Of a DNA stretch of 64,000 nucleotides, positions 1 to 11,607 are shown piece after piece (position 1 is the first letter of the stretch; each line of letters opens with the position of its first letter). The position numbers were made by a program, and so were the translations under genes. The notes beneath the pieces are model-generated. The model was not told the DNA's origin, searched no databases, and saw nothing but the letters and a program-made list of their open reading frames with translations. Where the stretch lies: assembly GCF_001653235.2 (NCBI RefSeq), contig NW_019154049.1:248001-312000 (forward strand). Reading direction: 5' to 3'. The DNA comes from Pochonia chlamydosporia 170 (Eukaryota; Ascomycota; Sordariomycetes; Hypocreales; Clavicipitaceae).

Positions 1-3000
1 TCCTCGCCGATGTCATCAAGAAAAGAATTTGTTCTAGCTGCGAGGGTATCTCGCCGGCGTATCGCAGAGATCGATTCGTCAGTATTTTTGAGAAATCTCT
101 GTCGGCCAAGGAGAAGGCAAAAATGTCTCGGCGAGATTTGCAACAAAAGGATGCATTGACCCGAGTCTACCAGGCAAAGCCGAAACCCACCGAGGATACT
201 GTTGAAATACTCGACGGCGGTTCTGCGGCTGCTGAGCAATCAAGCGATGACGAAACCTCGAGTCCAGCGGCCGTCGACGTCGCGGCATCTCAAAGATACA
301 TCAGCCCCATGGAGGTGCGGGCTCGTTTGGCGGAGTTGTTCGACAAAGAACAAGAAGTCATATCACTCCTATACAATTCAAAGCTACCCGCCCGACACTC
401 GCCCAAGGTTGTGCCTGACATGTTCTTCATAACAACTATTCTCGTGCCGCCAAACCGCTACAGACCGGAGGCACGCATGGGAGAGTCGCAAATCTCAGAA
501 GCCCAACAGAACTCACTCTACAAGTCAATCCTGCGGAGCTGTTCAAAGATCGCCCAAATTTACGCCTCATTAAATGATGGAACCACCGATTTTACACAAT
601 TACACTACGCCTGGGGGGAAACGCAAGAAGCAGTCAATTCTTTGATTGACAAGAGCAAGAACCCTGTGCGTGGTGCAGCTGCAAAACGCAACGAAGATGG
701 CATCAAGCAGAAACTCGAGAAGAAAGAGGGATTGTTTCGAAAGAATATGATGGGCAAGCGTGTCAACTTTGCAGCCCGAAGTGTTATCTCACCAGACCCC
801 AATATCGAGACAAACGAGATCGGTCTTCCGCCAGTCTTTGCATCAAAACTCACCTATCCGGAACCAGTCACCAGCCATAACTTTCGAGATATGCAGCAAG
901 CTGTGATCAATGGTGTCAGTAAGTGGCCTGGAGCCGTGGCTATCGAAGATGAAAATGGCCACGTCTTGAACCTTCGGAACAAATCAACCGATGAACGCAT
1001 GTCACTCGCCAACCAGCTTCTCGCCCCAACAACAACAAACAGCCACTCTGCGAGGGTAAGAAATAAAAAGGTGCATCGCCACATTACCAATGGTGATGTG
1101 GTGCTGATGAACCGTCAGCCCACCTTGCACAAGCCGTCCATGATGGGACACCGAATTCGAGTTCTACCTGGAGAAAAGACCATTCGAATGCATTACGCAA
1201 ACTGTAACACCTACAATGCAGACTTTGATGGCGACGAAATGAATATGCACTTCCCTCAGAATGAGGTTGCCCGTGCTGAGGCACTTCAGATCGCAGATAC
1301 CGACCACCAGTACTTGTCTGGAACCCAAGGGAAACCATTGCGAGGTCTGATTCAAGATCATCTGTCCATTTCGGTCATGTTATGTAGTCGCGATACCTTT
1401 TTCACCCGTGGCGACTACCAGTCCATGGTATACAATACAATTCGGCCAGAGAGTGGTCATCTTGTCAACGGGGGCAGAATTCAGCTTGTTCCCCCAGCGA
1501 TCCTGAAACCAGTGCCATTGTGGACCGGCAAACAGATTATCACCACTCTTCTCAAAAACATACAGCCTGTCAACTGCGGTCCCCTTAACCTGAAAGGAAC
1601 GGCACAGGTCAAGGCGGACCAATGGGCCCCGAAATCCGAGGAGGGTTCCATCTTGTTCCAAGATGGCGAGTTTATCACCGGTATCCTTGATAAATCACAA
1701 ATCGGCCAGAGCTCCGGTGGTCTGATTCATGCCATTCACGAAATTTACGGCCCAACTAGCGCCGGTCAGGTTCTCAACGCTTTCAGTCGGTTGTTGACTC
1801 GCTATCTCAATGTCAGGGCATTCTCCTGCGGTATGGACGACCTAAAGCTTACTTCTGATGGTGAAGCATCTCGGACGCAGGCACTGCAAGCTGTTGATCG
1901 CCTTGGCCTGGAAGTTGCTTCGTCGTATGTCTCTCTTGAAAAGAACTCAGACCCCACCAATCCTTTGCTTCTGGAGCGTCTTGAGGAAGTTCTTCGTGAC
2001 GATTCAAAACAAGAAGGATTGGATCTCTTGATGAACGCTGGATCTAGAGAGATCACAGATGCAATTCAAAGAGCCTGTCTTCCTCAAGGCCTTGAAAAGC
2101 CATTTCCCCGAAACCAAATGCAAGTCATGACCACTTCCGGCGCCAAGGGCTCTAGGGTCAACGCATCCCTGATCTCTTGCAACCTAGGACAGCAAGTCTT
2201 GGAAGCCAGGCGTGTTCCTCTCATGGTTAGTGGCAAGTCATTACCTTGCTTTAAGGCCTATGAAACGAACATTACAGCCAATGGTTATATCAGAAGCCGT
2301 TTCCTCACAGGAATCCGACCACAGGAATACTTTTTCCATCTTATGGCAGGAAGAGAAGGTCTTATTGACACAGCCGTGAAAACGTCGCGCTCTGGTTACC
2401 TCCAGCGATGTGTTATTAAAGGGATGGAGGGTCTAAGAGTGGCGTATGACACGACCGTCCGCGACGCTGACGGTTCCATTGTACAGTTTCTCTACGGCGA
2501 GGACGGTCTGGATGTCACAAAACAAAAGTACCTCACCGATTTCAGCTTTATCCTTCAAAATTTGTCATCGGAAGTTGCGCAGTTACGATACAACGCTGAC
2601 ATCGTCGCACGGCTTGGGGCAAATCGAGACATCTTCACAAAATACATGAAGAGTACAGTCAAGCACTTCAAAGCCGGCAGCCTCAAAGGGAAGGATCCGC
2701 TTTTAGGCACCGCGAATCCAGCAACCAATCTTTTCGTGTCGTCTGAGCGATTCTATGATGCCATGTCGTCCTACTTGAAGGAAAATGTGGATGGTCTTCT
2801 TCGCGAGAAAAACAGCACCAACGAGAACCAAAGCAAATCTCAGCAGGTGGCCCTTAGCCGCAAGAACGCCGAGTTGGTCTTTGTGATGAAGTACCTCCAG
2901 TCGCTGGTTGAGCCAGGTGAGGCTGTCGGTGTTGTGGCAGGTCAATCCGTGGGCGAGCCGTCAACACAAATGACGCTGAACACATTCCATTTGGCCGGTC

Positions 3001-4433
3001 ACGCTGCCAGCAACGTCACGCAGGGTATTCCACGTCTAAGAGAAATTCTAATGACAGCCGCAATGATCCCATCTACACCTGCGATGACTCTCCACCCTCG
3101 TGAGGGAGTCTCCGCAAGCGACATGGAACGCTTCGCAAAGTCCATCAGTGCCGTGCCCCTGTCCTACATTTTGGATAGTGTTACTGTGCAGGAGCGAATC
3201 GGCCGCGGTCAGATCTATGGTCTGGCCAAGATATATCTGATCAAATTCAAGCTCCACCCTTCACGGGAGTACCGGGAAACATACCACGTGAGCATTTCCG
3301 AAGTACTGAACTCTTTCGCGTATAAACTTCTACGCCAGATTATCACACTCGCCAAAGCTGAACTCAAAAAACGAGGTGAATTGGAGACTTCAGGCATGCC
3401 TGATATTTCGCAGAAGGTTGGCGTGGTCGAGATGGCAGCTCCGAATGCAGATGCTGAGACTGGTGGTGATGCGGACGAAGATGGAGGCGACGATGGGGAT
3501 GATGATGACTACACTAATGCCAAACAACGATCTAAGCGCACTGAGGCCGTTTCCTATGGACCAAATGATGAGGCCGATGATGAAGTCCAGAAGGCGATGA
3601 ACGAGGATGACATGGATGTCGACGAGACGGGTGCTGAGGCTGTTGGCGGCGGCGCAAGCAAAGATAAGCCAATGCAAAACGGTGCAGACAGGGAAGAAGA
3701 AGAAGACACAGACGGCGACGTGGACATGGAGTCGAGCAGCACCCGCGCGGAATATGTTGCAAGCAACTTTGCTGAGGTTACAAGCTTTGAGTGTGACGAG
3801 AAAACAGGAGAGTGGTGTAATGTGACTCTCGAATTCGACGCCACCGTTCCCAAGTTACTGATGCTCAGCATTGTCCAGAGGGCGCTGAAGAAGGCCATGG
3901 TAAGGGAAATCCGTGGCATCGGTACTTGTCGAGTGGGCGAAGGGCGCATGCTGCCTGAGGGAGACAAAGAGCCCATTATCCTTGCAGGCGGCAGCAACAT
4001 CCAGGCGGTTAAAGAGTTTGGGGATTACATCGATCCAAACCGCATTCAGACTAATGACATATATGCTGTGCTAAACATGTATGGCGTGGAAGCATGTCGG
4101 AGCAATATCGTTCAAGAGCTAGACGGTGTCTTTGGTTCTCACGGCATCAAAGTCGACGGTCGGCATCTGAACTTGATTGCAGACTACATGACGAGAAACG
4201 GCGTATTCACAGCCTTCAGCCGAAATGGTTTGAAGGGTAATGTCAGCCCATTTACCAAGATGAGTTTCGAGACAACGCTAGCTGTCCTCAAAGACGCGGT
4301 GCTCGACGGAGACTGGGACGAGCTGAACAGCCCAAGCAGTCAGTTGGTCATGGGCCAGCTGGGGAAACTGGGCACTGGCAGCTTTGACGTACTCACAAGA
4401 TTGCCAACACATCATGTAGAATCCTTTGCATGA
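1..4433 (+). CDS. RPA190: DNA-directed RNA polymerase I largest subunit, 5'-partial
   Basis: Catalytic largest subunit of RNA polymerase I, which transcribes rDNA in the nucleolus. The frame is open from the first complete codon at base 3 and shows no intron, so the gene begins upstream of the window; the ATG at 123 is internal. The universal magnesium-binding motif NADFDGDEMN lies at 1215-1244, and the bridge-helix/trigger-loop region with GVVAGQSVGEPSTQMTLNTF follows near 2925-2990. A long acidic, low-complexity insert (about 3440-3740, runs of D and E) sits in the C-terminal third, as in the variable acidic loop of Pol I large subunits. The C-terminus, rich in TKMSFETT-type residues, distinguishes Pol I-type from Pol II, which would end in a heptad-repeat tail. 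The stop is TGA at 4431-4433. The next gene is convergent. Confidence 0.97.
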   Translation, partial: LADVIKKRICSSCEGISPAYRRDRFVSIFEKSLSAKEKAKMSRRDLQQKDALTRVYQAKPKPTEDTVEILDGGSAAAEQSSDDETSSPAAVDVAASQRYISPMEVRARLAELFDKEQEVISLLYNSKLPARHSPKVVPDMFFITTILVPPNRYRPEARMGESQISEAQQNSLYKSILRSCSKIAQIYASLNDGTTDFTQLHYAWGETQEAVNSLIDKSKNPVRGAAAKRNEDGIKQKLEKKEGLFRKNMMGKRVNFAARSVISPDPNIETNEIGLPPVFASKLTYPEPVTSHNFRDMQQAVINGVSKWPGAVAIEDENGHVLNLRNKSTDERMSLANQLLAPTTTNSHSARVRNKKVHRHITNGDVVLMNRQPTLHKPSMMGHRIRVLPGEKTIRMHYANCNTYNADFDGDEMNMHFPQNEVARAEALQIADTDHQYLSGTQGKPLRGLIQDHLSISVMLCSRDTFFTRGDYQSMVYNTIRPESGHLVNGGRIQLVPPAILKPVPLWTGKQIITTLLKNIQPVNCGPLNLKGTAQVKADQWAPKSEEGSILFQDGEFITGILDKSQIGQSSGGLIHAIHEIYGPTSAGQVLNAFSRLLTRYLNVRAFSCGMDDLKLTSDGEASRTQALQAVDRLGLEVASSYVSLEKNSDPTNPLLLERLEEVLRDDSKQEGLDLLMNAGSREITDAIQRACLPQGLEKPFPRNQMQVMTTSGAKGSRVNASLISCNLGQQVLEARRVPLMVSGKSLPCFKAYETNITANGYIRSRFLTGIRPQEYFFHLMAGREGLIDTAVKTSRSGYLQRCVIKGMEGLRVAYDTTVRDADGSIVQFLYGEDGLDVTKQKYLTDFSFILQNLSSEVAQLRYNADIVARLGANRDIFTKYMKSTVKHFKAGSLKGKDPLLGTANPATNLFVSSERFYDAMSSYLKENVDGLLREKNSTNENQSKSQQVALSRKNAELVFVMKYLQSLVEPGEAVGVVAGQSVGEPSTQMTLNTFHLAGHAASNVTQGIPRLREILMTAAMIPSTPAMTLHPREGVSASDMERFAKSISAVPLSYILDSVTVQERIGRGQIYGLAKIYLIKFKLHPSREYRETYHVSISEVLNSFAYKLLRQIITLAKAELKKRGELETSGMPDISQKVGVVEMAAPNADAETGGDADEDGGDDGDDDDYTNAKQRSKRTEAVSYGPNDEADDEVQKAMNEDDMDVDETGAEAVGGGASKDKPMQNGADREEEEDTDGDVDMESSSTRAEYVASNFAEVTSFECDEKTGEWCNVTLEFDATVPKLLMLSIVQRALKKAMVREIRGIGTCRVGEGRMLPEGDKEPIILAGGSNIQAVKEFGDYIDPNRIQTNDIYAVLNMYGVEACRSNIVQELDGVFGSHGIKVDGRHLNLIADYMTRNGVFTAFSRNGLKGNVSPFTKMSFETTLAVLKDAVLDGDWDELNSPSSQLVMGQLGKLGTGSFDVLTRLPTHHVESFA

Positions 4434-4961
4434 ATGGCATCAGTCTAAAATTTCGGGAAGGTTGTCTTGCTTTTGCTTTTATTTCCATCTATGATGACGT
4501 TTCGGCACATGTATCATGTTTGTTGTTTATATTCACACGGGGGAGCAGTAGGATGTCAAGTCAATTGGTCTGGAGTTGCATATTTTCTTGTCTTGCAACA
4601 TTGAGCCTGTAATTAGAGTAGAGCATTAGGACAGAACCAATGCATCAAAGTCTATCTATGTCACAGACCCTGTACGTGATGGGCAGGAGAACTGGAAACT
4701 TCCGTAGAGCCTGGCTTGTTCATGTTGAGATTGGTGAGCCACGTCAACAATGGGTTCCTCATCACCGGATACTTGGAGAATTACAGGCCACCAAAGGCAG
4801 TCTGCCAACAGCTTTTGCCTCCGGGGAAGGTGTGACAATTTTGCCAAGTTCATAGGCACACGAAACTCATACTCTTATTCGGTCAGTCACGATGTTCCCA
4901 ATGAACTGAGTTCAATAGGTGCGACCAAGACAACGTGCGCAGATTCACTGATATCTGGAGG
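4434..4961. other. Convergent 3' intergenic region
   Basis: This lies between the stop codons of two convergent genes and should hold both 3' UTRs. I see no coding signal; the short frames here have no family resemblance and no splice-linked extension. Confidence 0.6.
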
Positions 4962-5816
4962 CTATAATGCGATGGTCATTCCAGGATCAAAGTCATGAGG
5001 GTTCCTGGACGATTTCTTCTGCTCTCGCTCTCGCGATGCGCCGCCGGGCAGGACATATCCCCGCTGATTAGCTACCAGTCTGACACCATTCCGCATCAAA
5101 TCCGTTGAGTAATGTGTGTGGCCAAACGCCCAGACATCAATGCCAGCCCAGCCTTGCTGATCGAGGAGGTCGGTAGCAAAAGCAGGCGTCCAGGGGTTAT
5201 TAGAATCCCCCGGTCGGGAAGTACCTTCTATACAAGGCGCATGATGCGTCGCGACTAGAAGCTCTCTTTTGGCGCCGTCCTTAAGTGCTGCGACTTGCTC
5301 ACGCAGCCACGCAGCCTCCATGGTGTGAATCTCGTTGTGTTTCTGAACAGTCCACCCGTCTATCTTCTTAAAGTCATTGATCTTAGACTCAATAACAACC
5401 GAAACCTGCTCTGGAATTTCGGACCAGAGCGTACAGCCGATAATTGTCAGTGTGGAGTTTAAGTCGTCCCATCGCGTTTTGTGTAGGAGAACGACAGTAC
5501 CACCAAGTGATGGTTCCTCCACAAGACGCTTCGCTTCATCAAGTCCTGCGTGATAGTCCAGGCCATAGAACTCGTGGTTTCCTAGCACCAAAAACACCTT
5601 GTCATATCGGGATACCTGCGCCTCAAGAAAATTTAGGTATCTATCGTAGTCAATCAGGCGTCCGATATCTCCAGCTAGCAGCAGAAATGGGGTGGTCGCG
5701 GGAAATGTGAAGGACAAGTACTGTTGACCGACCTCGAGATGCAAATCTGAGAGAACTTGGACTCGGGGGCGCGATAACCGTTGGCGTCTGAGGATAGCGT
5801 CCAGAACTGCTTTCAT
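4962..5816 (-). CDS. Calcineurin-like metallophosphoesterase, 284 aa
   Basis: A small cytosolic-type metallophosphoesterase, intronless. All five metal-ligand blocks are visible in order: SDLHLE near residue 23, AGDIG near 48, GNHEF near 80, THHAP near 185, and FGHTHYS near 232. This is the usual binuclear-metal active site that hydrolyses phosphate esters. Length and order match the single-domain fungal 'Ser/Thr phosphatase superfamily' proteins with no extra domains. There is no signal peptide or membrane segment. The ATG at 5816 was chosen because it is the first in frame and places the SDLHLE strand close to the N-terminus as usual. The natural substrate cannot be told from sequence. Confidence 0.9.
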   Translation of the reverse strand: MKAVLDAILRRQRLSRPRVQVLSDLHLEVGQQYLSFTFPATTPFLLLAGDIGRLIDYDRYLNFLEAQVSRYDKVFLVLGNHEFYGLDYHAGLDEAKRLVEEPSLGGTVVLLHKTRWDDLNSTLTIIGCTLWSEIPEQVSVVIESKINDFKKIDGWTVQKHNEIHTMEAAWLREQVAALKDGAKRELLVATHHAPCIEGTSRPGDSNNPWTPAFATDLLDQQGWAGIDVWAFGHTHYSTDLMRNGVRLVANQRGYVLPGGASREREQKKSSRNPHDFDPGMTIAL

Positions 5817-7562
5817 TGTGTATTGTGTGCTTGGGACGCAGCTGGAAAGAGGTCAAGATCAATTTGTGGTGCGAGCTAACATTGAAGGTGTGACCGTGGG
5901 CCAGCACTGACCAGTTGATCCTGGTGCCTCCTGTTGTCAAAGAGTTGCTGTGGTGGCTACGAGCATTCATCAATGGTCAAGTCAAGTTCATACTTGCATG
6001 TCCATCAAAAGAACCCGCGTTACAACCCGCCACAATGGATTTGACGCCGATAAAAAGTCGCCGCCACGATTCTGAAACATCACGGCCTTGAAATGTGCAC
6101 TGTCGGTGAGCTGGAGCTAAATTATTACCGCGTCTGCCATGAGGATGTGGTGGGCAAGTACTCGGCAGCTTTGAAATCGCGTGCTGGTGAACTGAGTCTT
6201 GAGTAAGTATGTTGGACTTTCGCTAAAGCGTTACCCAGACCTTGAGCGGTTGTTCGGCCGGCTTGGAGTGGATGCAGCAAAGGCAAAGCGAGCGGCATAG
6301 GACCTTGATCTTGACCAGGTGATGTGCAACGTGGTCTTCTAGGATAGTTCTACTACGGGCACGGATTAACGGATTACCTGGTCCGCAGATATATCGCAAC
6401 ATGTGAAAAGATGCGGTGCTGCGGTTGTCCGAGTGGCCGGCGGACTCTCCGGTCAAAGGGAAGCATTCAAGTTCTTGATGACATTGGGGGAAAGAAGTGA
6501 CGGAAACCGGGCAATTAGCTATAATTCGCGTCCAAATACAGAAATCTCTTCCGCATAAATTTGCCGGAAATCGTTCTCCGTAAGCCTTTTATGAATAGAT
6601 GCATCATGCTTGCCACCAATTTTGGATACGTAACTGCCAGGAATGAAGTCCTACCCGTCATACTATTGTAGACGAGGAAGCCCGAAGATGCATCGGGTGG
6701 GCCTGACGTTTTGTAAGTATTAAATCGCCAATAAGCCAGGGCACGGGGTACACGGTTCATAATGCACAGAATGCTAAAGCTGTTGCATGACGGCCGCACA
6801 AATAAAACAAAGCATGAGACTTATACACAATTACCCTTAGATCCTGGCCGCGAATATACTCTTGAATTTGTCACCAGTAGAGACCGGAAACCTCTGTGCT
6901 ATGGACCTTGATCCTTGCCTTAGCCAAACTACTGATCGACTACTCAAAAGTAAAGCTCTGACTTCCCCCAGACTGATCTGGTTTCAATGAACCCAAATTC
7001 TCCCCCTTCTAGCTCACAGCTTTCTCATTTGTATTCCTGCGGTTAATTAGAACACCAAGGCAAAAGTCTTGGGCTGAAAACAGTAACGAGGCATACATAG
7101 TCTGCCCACTCCAAGTTGATGGGCTGCAAATACCCCTAGGTTAATTGGCGGAAGATATTCTTTTTCGGCATCTAGTGCGAAATGGATGCACCGTATTGAA
7201 GACGATGAAGCCATTGACCAAATCAACCTATCAGGCACGACCTCGTGCCTCGATTCGCTTCATATCGTTGCGTCTTCGGACCCGCTTTCACGAGAGCTGA
7301 ACTTGTTGATCCCGGTGATGCACAATAGTCTGATAGAATATTCAGGGTTCTATCGTGCAAAGTATGGAAGGTGAATATTATACCTTGCGCTTACGGCAAT
7401 TTGTGCCGAGATCAGCGTTTAACAATGCAACAATAGGCGGAACTGTATCCCTGTTATGGACCTACCAGTTCTATCAAAAATCGTCTTCTGCAACCATTTT
7501 CAAATCTTTTTCTTCACCTAGACGACCCCAGAAGTCATATGAATCTACAAACCCTGACAATG
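5817..7562. other. Gene-free stretch, 1.7 kb
   Basis: Only short, unrelated frames on both strands; no domain, splice-linked exon set, tRNA or mobile-element end was recognised. It contains the promoter regions of the flanking genes, which both point away from it. Confidence 0.5.
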
Positions 7563-8141
7563 ATGTCTCTGAAGAACTATCTCCTCGTCGCACTCGGGCT
7601 CGTGCACAGCGGCCTGGCTCAGACCTGTCCTGCCGAGTTGACGGTAACAAACGGCGGCTTTGAATGCGGTCTATCCCCGTGGTATGTGCCGGCACCACAG
7701 CCAGGCCAGCCGAAAATGGCAATAGCATCACCCGGTTACGACAGTTATCATGCCCTGCGGCTGGACGTGGCGGAGTCCAACTTCACCGACTTCAGCCTTG
7801 TTCATCCTCCCATCGGCCTGCAGTGCGAAGGGTACTACTACAAACTCAGTTATGCAGTCAACTGGGACACATATTCCGGTCCGGCTAGTACTGAGACCAT
7901 CGGATGCAAAGTTCGTGCCCAGAGCTCCTACTGCTTTGGCGATATTGTTGGTACGGATCAGGTCTATGCGGTGCCTGGGGCAGGATGGAAGACTTATTCG
8001 TATACCTGCTTGGCAAAGAAGACTGGTCAGGGTACATATACGGTCGATTTTGACTGTTTTGGCAATGCTACTTACAGGGTCCCTGCGTTTAACTTTGAGG
8101 TGGATGCCCTCAACATTAAGTTGCTCGGGAAATCGCCTTAG
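7563..8141 (+). CDS. Secreted beta-sandwich (CBM4/9-like) protein, 192 aa
   Basis: A small secreted protein. The ATG at 7563 gives a clean signal peptide (MSLKNYLLVALGLVHSGLAQ, cut after AQ). In-frame ATGs at 7539 and 7560 would only lengthen the N-terminus with polar residues, so 7563 is preferred. The mature part starts with a TVTNGGFECGLSPW block, the NGGFE-x-G-x-x-PW signature of carbohydrate-binding-module/CenC-like beta-sandwiches common in fungal secreted proteins. Five to six cysteines and two N-glycosylation sequons (NFTD, NATY) fit secretion. There is no catalytic domain, so it is a lectin-like or wall-associated candidate rather than an enzyme. Single exon. Binding ligand unknown. 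Confidence 0.75.
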   Translation: MSLKNYLLVALGLVHSGLAQTCPAELTVTNGGFECGLSPWYVPAPQPGQPKMAIASPGYDSYHALRLDVAESNFTDFSLVHPPIGLQCEGYYYKLSYAVNWDTYSGPASTETIGCKVRAQSSYCFGDIVGTDQVYAVPGAGWKTYSYTCLAKKTGQGTYTVDFDCFGNATYRVPAFNFEVDALNIKLLGKSP

Positions 8142-8574
8142 AAGAGGGCAATTCTGCCTGCTGCTATTTGCTTGGGGGGTGGGGGGGTGGAGGATGTTTG
8201 GGGACAGTCTGGTTTGAAGCTGTATTGATGGGATCAAATAGCTCATAATTCTTTTACTCAAAGATAAAAAACGCCCATGTGCGGTTTTAAGAGCCTGGCT
8301 ATATTATTGATTGCGTCTGTGCGAGGGTGGCAGGGAGGAGAGACTTGCTTGCATTCTTGAGAATGTTCGCATGATGAGGTCATGCAAATGTTGAATGAAC
8401 TGACATTGTAGCTTATTCTTGAAGTGACAATGTTGAATCCATCAATGAATTCTATATTGGAGCATAGTGCCTCTGCCGGCCGATAATATCTGCCTGGACA
8501 AAGCGTCCAAGCTCGTGTAGAACTACACCACCAGTAACAACCCGCTTCTGCCCTGCCTCAGCCAAACAAACAAA
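8142..8574. other. Convergent intergenic region with G-rich run
   Basis: 3' flanks of two convergent genes. A run of G blocks (GGGGGGTGGGGGGGTGG type) occurs at about 8174-8190 on the + strand; nothing coding was seen. Confidence 0.5.
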
Positions 8575-10645
8575 TCAAAAGAACACTCCACGAGACGCTA
8601 TGCGCGCGAAGTTGTCTGACCAACATGATTTCATGGAACTAATCTCAACAGCATGAGAATTCCACTCCCAGAACGTCTCAATCACAGAAACAGCATCGGC
8701 AGGCCCCATGTCACCACCTTGTGCAACGAGCTTGTACAAGGACCGACATACAAATGACTTCTCCGTCACAATCGTCTGAGACGTCACCTCCAGACCAGCA
8801 ATAAACAGAGGCCAGAACGAGAATTTGGCTTGCCAAGCTGCGCGGCCACCGCCTTCGCCCCAGAGTCGACGAAGTGCTTCTAGCAGCGCATGGAGAGCCA
8901 ACTCTCGAAGGGAAGAAACATCCCTTAATATATCATCCTCCGCGTCGTCTGCGTTCAACAGCCTTCGAAGTGCCGGTATCGTCTTCGAAAGTTGTGGTTG
9001 CATGAAATGACATTGTAGGCAGTACAGCAACACTGATATTTGTTGAGCTCTTGCGAGGTTGACCCATGCTTGGCGGTGATTGACATCGTATTCTTCTGTG
9101 GACGTCACGCCCGTCGAACCATATCCATGATCGGATGCATTTAGGGTGATGGATTCCTTGGACGAGCCACCTGGGCTTGCCTTTGCAAACCGTCGTGGCC
9201 CACGTTGATTTTCGGCCCATGTCACCGGGTCAAAGTCAGCAATTTGACATACCAATTTCTCACCCACAGCAGCCCATTTTGTAGCGTAATGTTGCGTAAC
9301 GCTACTAAAGTACCGGACACGATTGATCCTGATTATGCCTTCAACTAGGGTGTTTGCACATGGGAAACCAATAGATAGCCCATCTTTGAACAATGTTGGA
9401 AGCAGTGGTATATACTCCTGCTGCTTGGCAGTATGCTTGGCCAAATCCTCAGTTGGCGTTGTGACACAGCTCATTATATCGATTCTGCCGTGTACTGTTA
9501 GTTTCAGTGTAACATGTTCGTATTCTTGTGGCGTTCTTACAACATGACGCTCACGAGACAAAACTCCAGATTCGCGTGGGTGTCGCCAGCGAGAGAGGCC
9601 ATGCCACCTCGATGCGCTATGATGGCCTTTGCAGCTTCAAGGTGAATTGGCCACGCGCTGAATGCCGACTGCTGAATCTATAGTGATACTTGTTAGTTGT
9701 GAGCATGATGACCACTTGGCGGCTTCCTACCTCAACTCGTAGCAGCATCACTACAATGTTCAGCGTCAAATCGCTGTACTGCGTCTCAGGATCTTGTATC
9801 TCTTTCCCAAGAGCTTCAAGAGCGTTCTGCTTATGCTTGTAGATAGAAGGTAAATGAGGGTGATGTACAGAGCCAAGAGAATAGCTTCTGCGCCGAACAA
9901 CCACACCACTCACACCCTGCTCAGCGGGGTATTCTAATAGACACTGACTACCTTGACTTTTGAGGAGTTGGTGCGTCATAGTTACAGAGATGACCAAATC
10001 CAGTATCATGTCTGGGTAGTAGCACCAGTACTCTGTTGGTAGTTGGTGCGGGTTGTCAGACGCATCTACACAAAGTAGGTCCGCGAGGTCGACGAGCATA
10101 TGCGCGTTCACTGCGTAAATATTCCCATTTCAGGTTAGTCAGTTTTAAGAGAGTAGGCAGGGAATAAGGAAGTTACACGTACAGTACATCAAAGAACCGA
10201 TGGCGAGCCTGTCTGCTTCATAACCTGAAGGGTTAATCATTGGCGCCAATGGCATGATGGGGCGGCCGGTAGAATCCCTCTCTGCCTTCAACTGCCCATA
10301 ACGCTTATACCACCGTATGAGTACGCCAAGAATCTCTTCATCTTCAGCCTCCTCACTATGAGGCCCTAGTTGTGGCGGCATGAGCACCAGCTTTGGTCGA
10401 CCCTTTGGCTTGGCGCGTTTCTCTTGTGGCAGACCCTTTTCTACTTGCCTACCGGCATCTACATCCCCTATCCGATTAATCTCCTGGGTTTGCATTCTTG
10501 GCGCCACCCATAACAAAGGCTTTTCGCCGTATCCAAGACACTCAACGCGTCTGAGGAGACACCGTTTGCAGCCAGGCTGATGTCCATCACAGCGAAGCCG
10601 CTGGCGACGACATGTGTGGCATGGACGAGGACGAGGGTTTGTCAT
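8575..10645 (-). CDS. Zn2Cys6 transcription factor, four exons, 629 aa
   Basis: A fungal-type nuclear regulator. Exons on the minus strand are 10645-10183, 10110-9731, 9677-9541 and 9484-8575. All junctions are GT-AG, and the phases join into one frame of 630 codons. The N-terminus carries the zinc cluster with Cys at residues 9, 12, 19, 26, 29 and 36 (CHTCRRQRLRC...C..C......C). The remainder has the helical pattern of the 'fungal-specific transcription factor 2' region, including NAHMLVDLADLLC after the first junction and HLEAAKAIIAHRGG in exon 3, a hallmark of that family. I took the ATG at 10645 because it sits eight residues before the first cysteine; the longer upstream frame has no such family start. 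It has no adjacent biosynthetic genes, so its target is unknown. Confidence 0.88.
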
Positions 10646-11607
10646 TATACCTGATTGAGCTCTTATTAGATGACGAAACTTGCCTTCACTTCGACTCTTT
10701 GTATTGCGATAGAAGTTGATATGGTGGTACTTGGCCCGGCGTGACAAAGTTGGCTCGGGAGTCAAGAGTCAGGACAAGGGTATGCGATGAAGTTCAAGGC
10801 GAACTTTAAGCTTTGGTAGCTACACAACACACTGATACGCCTTCACACCTTGATATGTGAGGAGAATATTTCGAATCTCGAGGGTCCCGTTCAAGGCCTC
10901 CATTATGGCCATTGACTGGGCTATACGGCCAAAACATGGGTTTGCGGACTGACAGATTGCCATGAACCGGGAGCATAGCCACTGGGCTAATCGGGCTGAG
11001 AACTCGGTACGCTAAACCGATAAAGGGCAAAAATGGACAACAGAGTTCCATTACAAATGGGTCCAGAAGTTTCCCCTACGCCCTACGGGAATTGAGCGAA
11101 GTCAATAAGCTGATCGTAGTGTTTCTCTTTTCAAGACACTCAACGTGCCCATCTCTTTCCATCTGGCAAAGATAACCCCAGAACCATGCCACTCTATGAA
11201 TGCGACTCCAAGGGCACATCGTAGAAATGTCCAATATACTCTTAGGGGTAGTTATTCGTCGTACTCTTGTATTGCTTCAAGTTGCCAAGTGCCGGGATGC
11301 GCTGACATGTTTTGCGATGGCCTGTCGCCAGTGTTCACTGATCTCCCGTGTTCGTGTCAACAGAATATAACCTGTACTATCCCTCTGCATCATCGGAGCG
11401 TTCCCTTTTGCCAGGCTGAATGACCCAACGGTCAATTTTCCTTGATAGGTAGTATCCCAAATCTCACTCAAAGGCTCCTCGTGTCCTCACACAATCTATC
11501 TCGGTTCCTGATGAGTCTGCAGAAGCCTCCAAGCCATGCCAGAGAGGCCCATGACAGTCTGGTTGATTTATTCACTATAAAGCGCATGCATTAATAGCAG
11601 CCAATTT
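10646..11607. other. Intergenic region, about 960 bp
   Basis: This is the upstream region of the Zn2Cys6 gene and the downstream region of the kinase-like gene. Short frames only; no RNA gene or repeat recognised. Confidence 0.5.

Noticed and set aside
6412..6470. tRNA-like string (GTCCGAGTGGCC)
   Set aside because: Lacks a B-box (GGTTCGA) and a foldable acceptor stem within the expected length.
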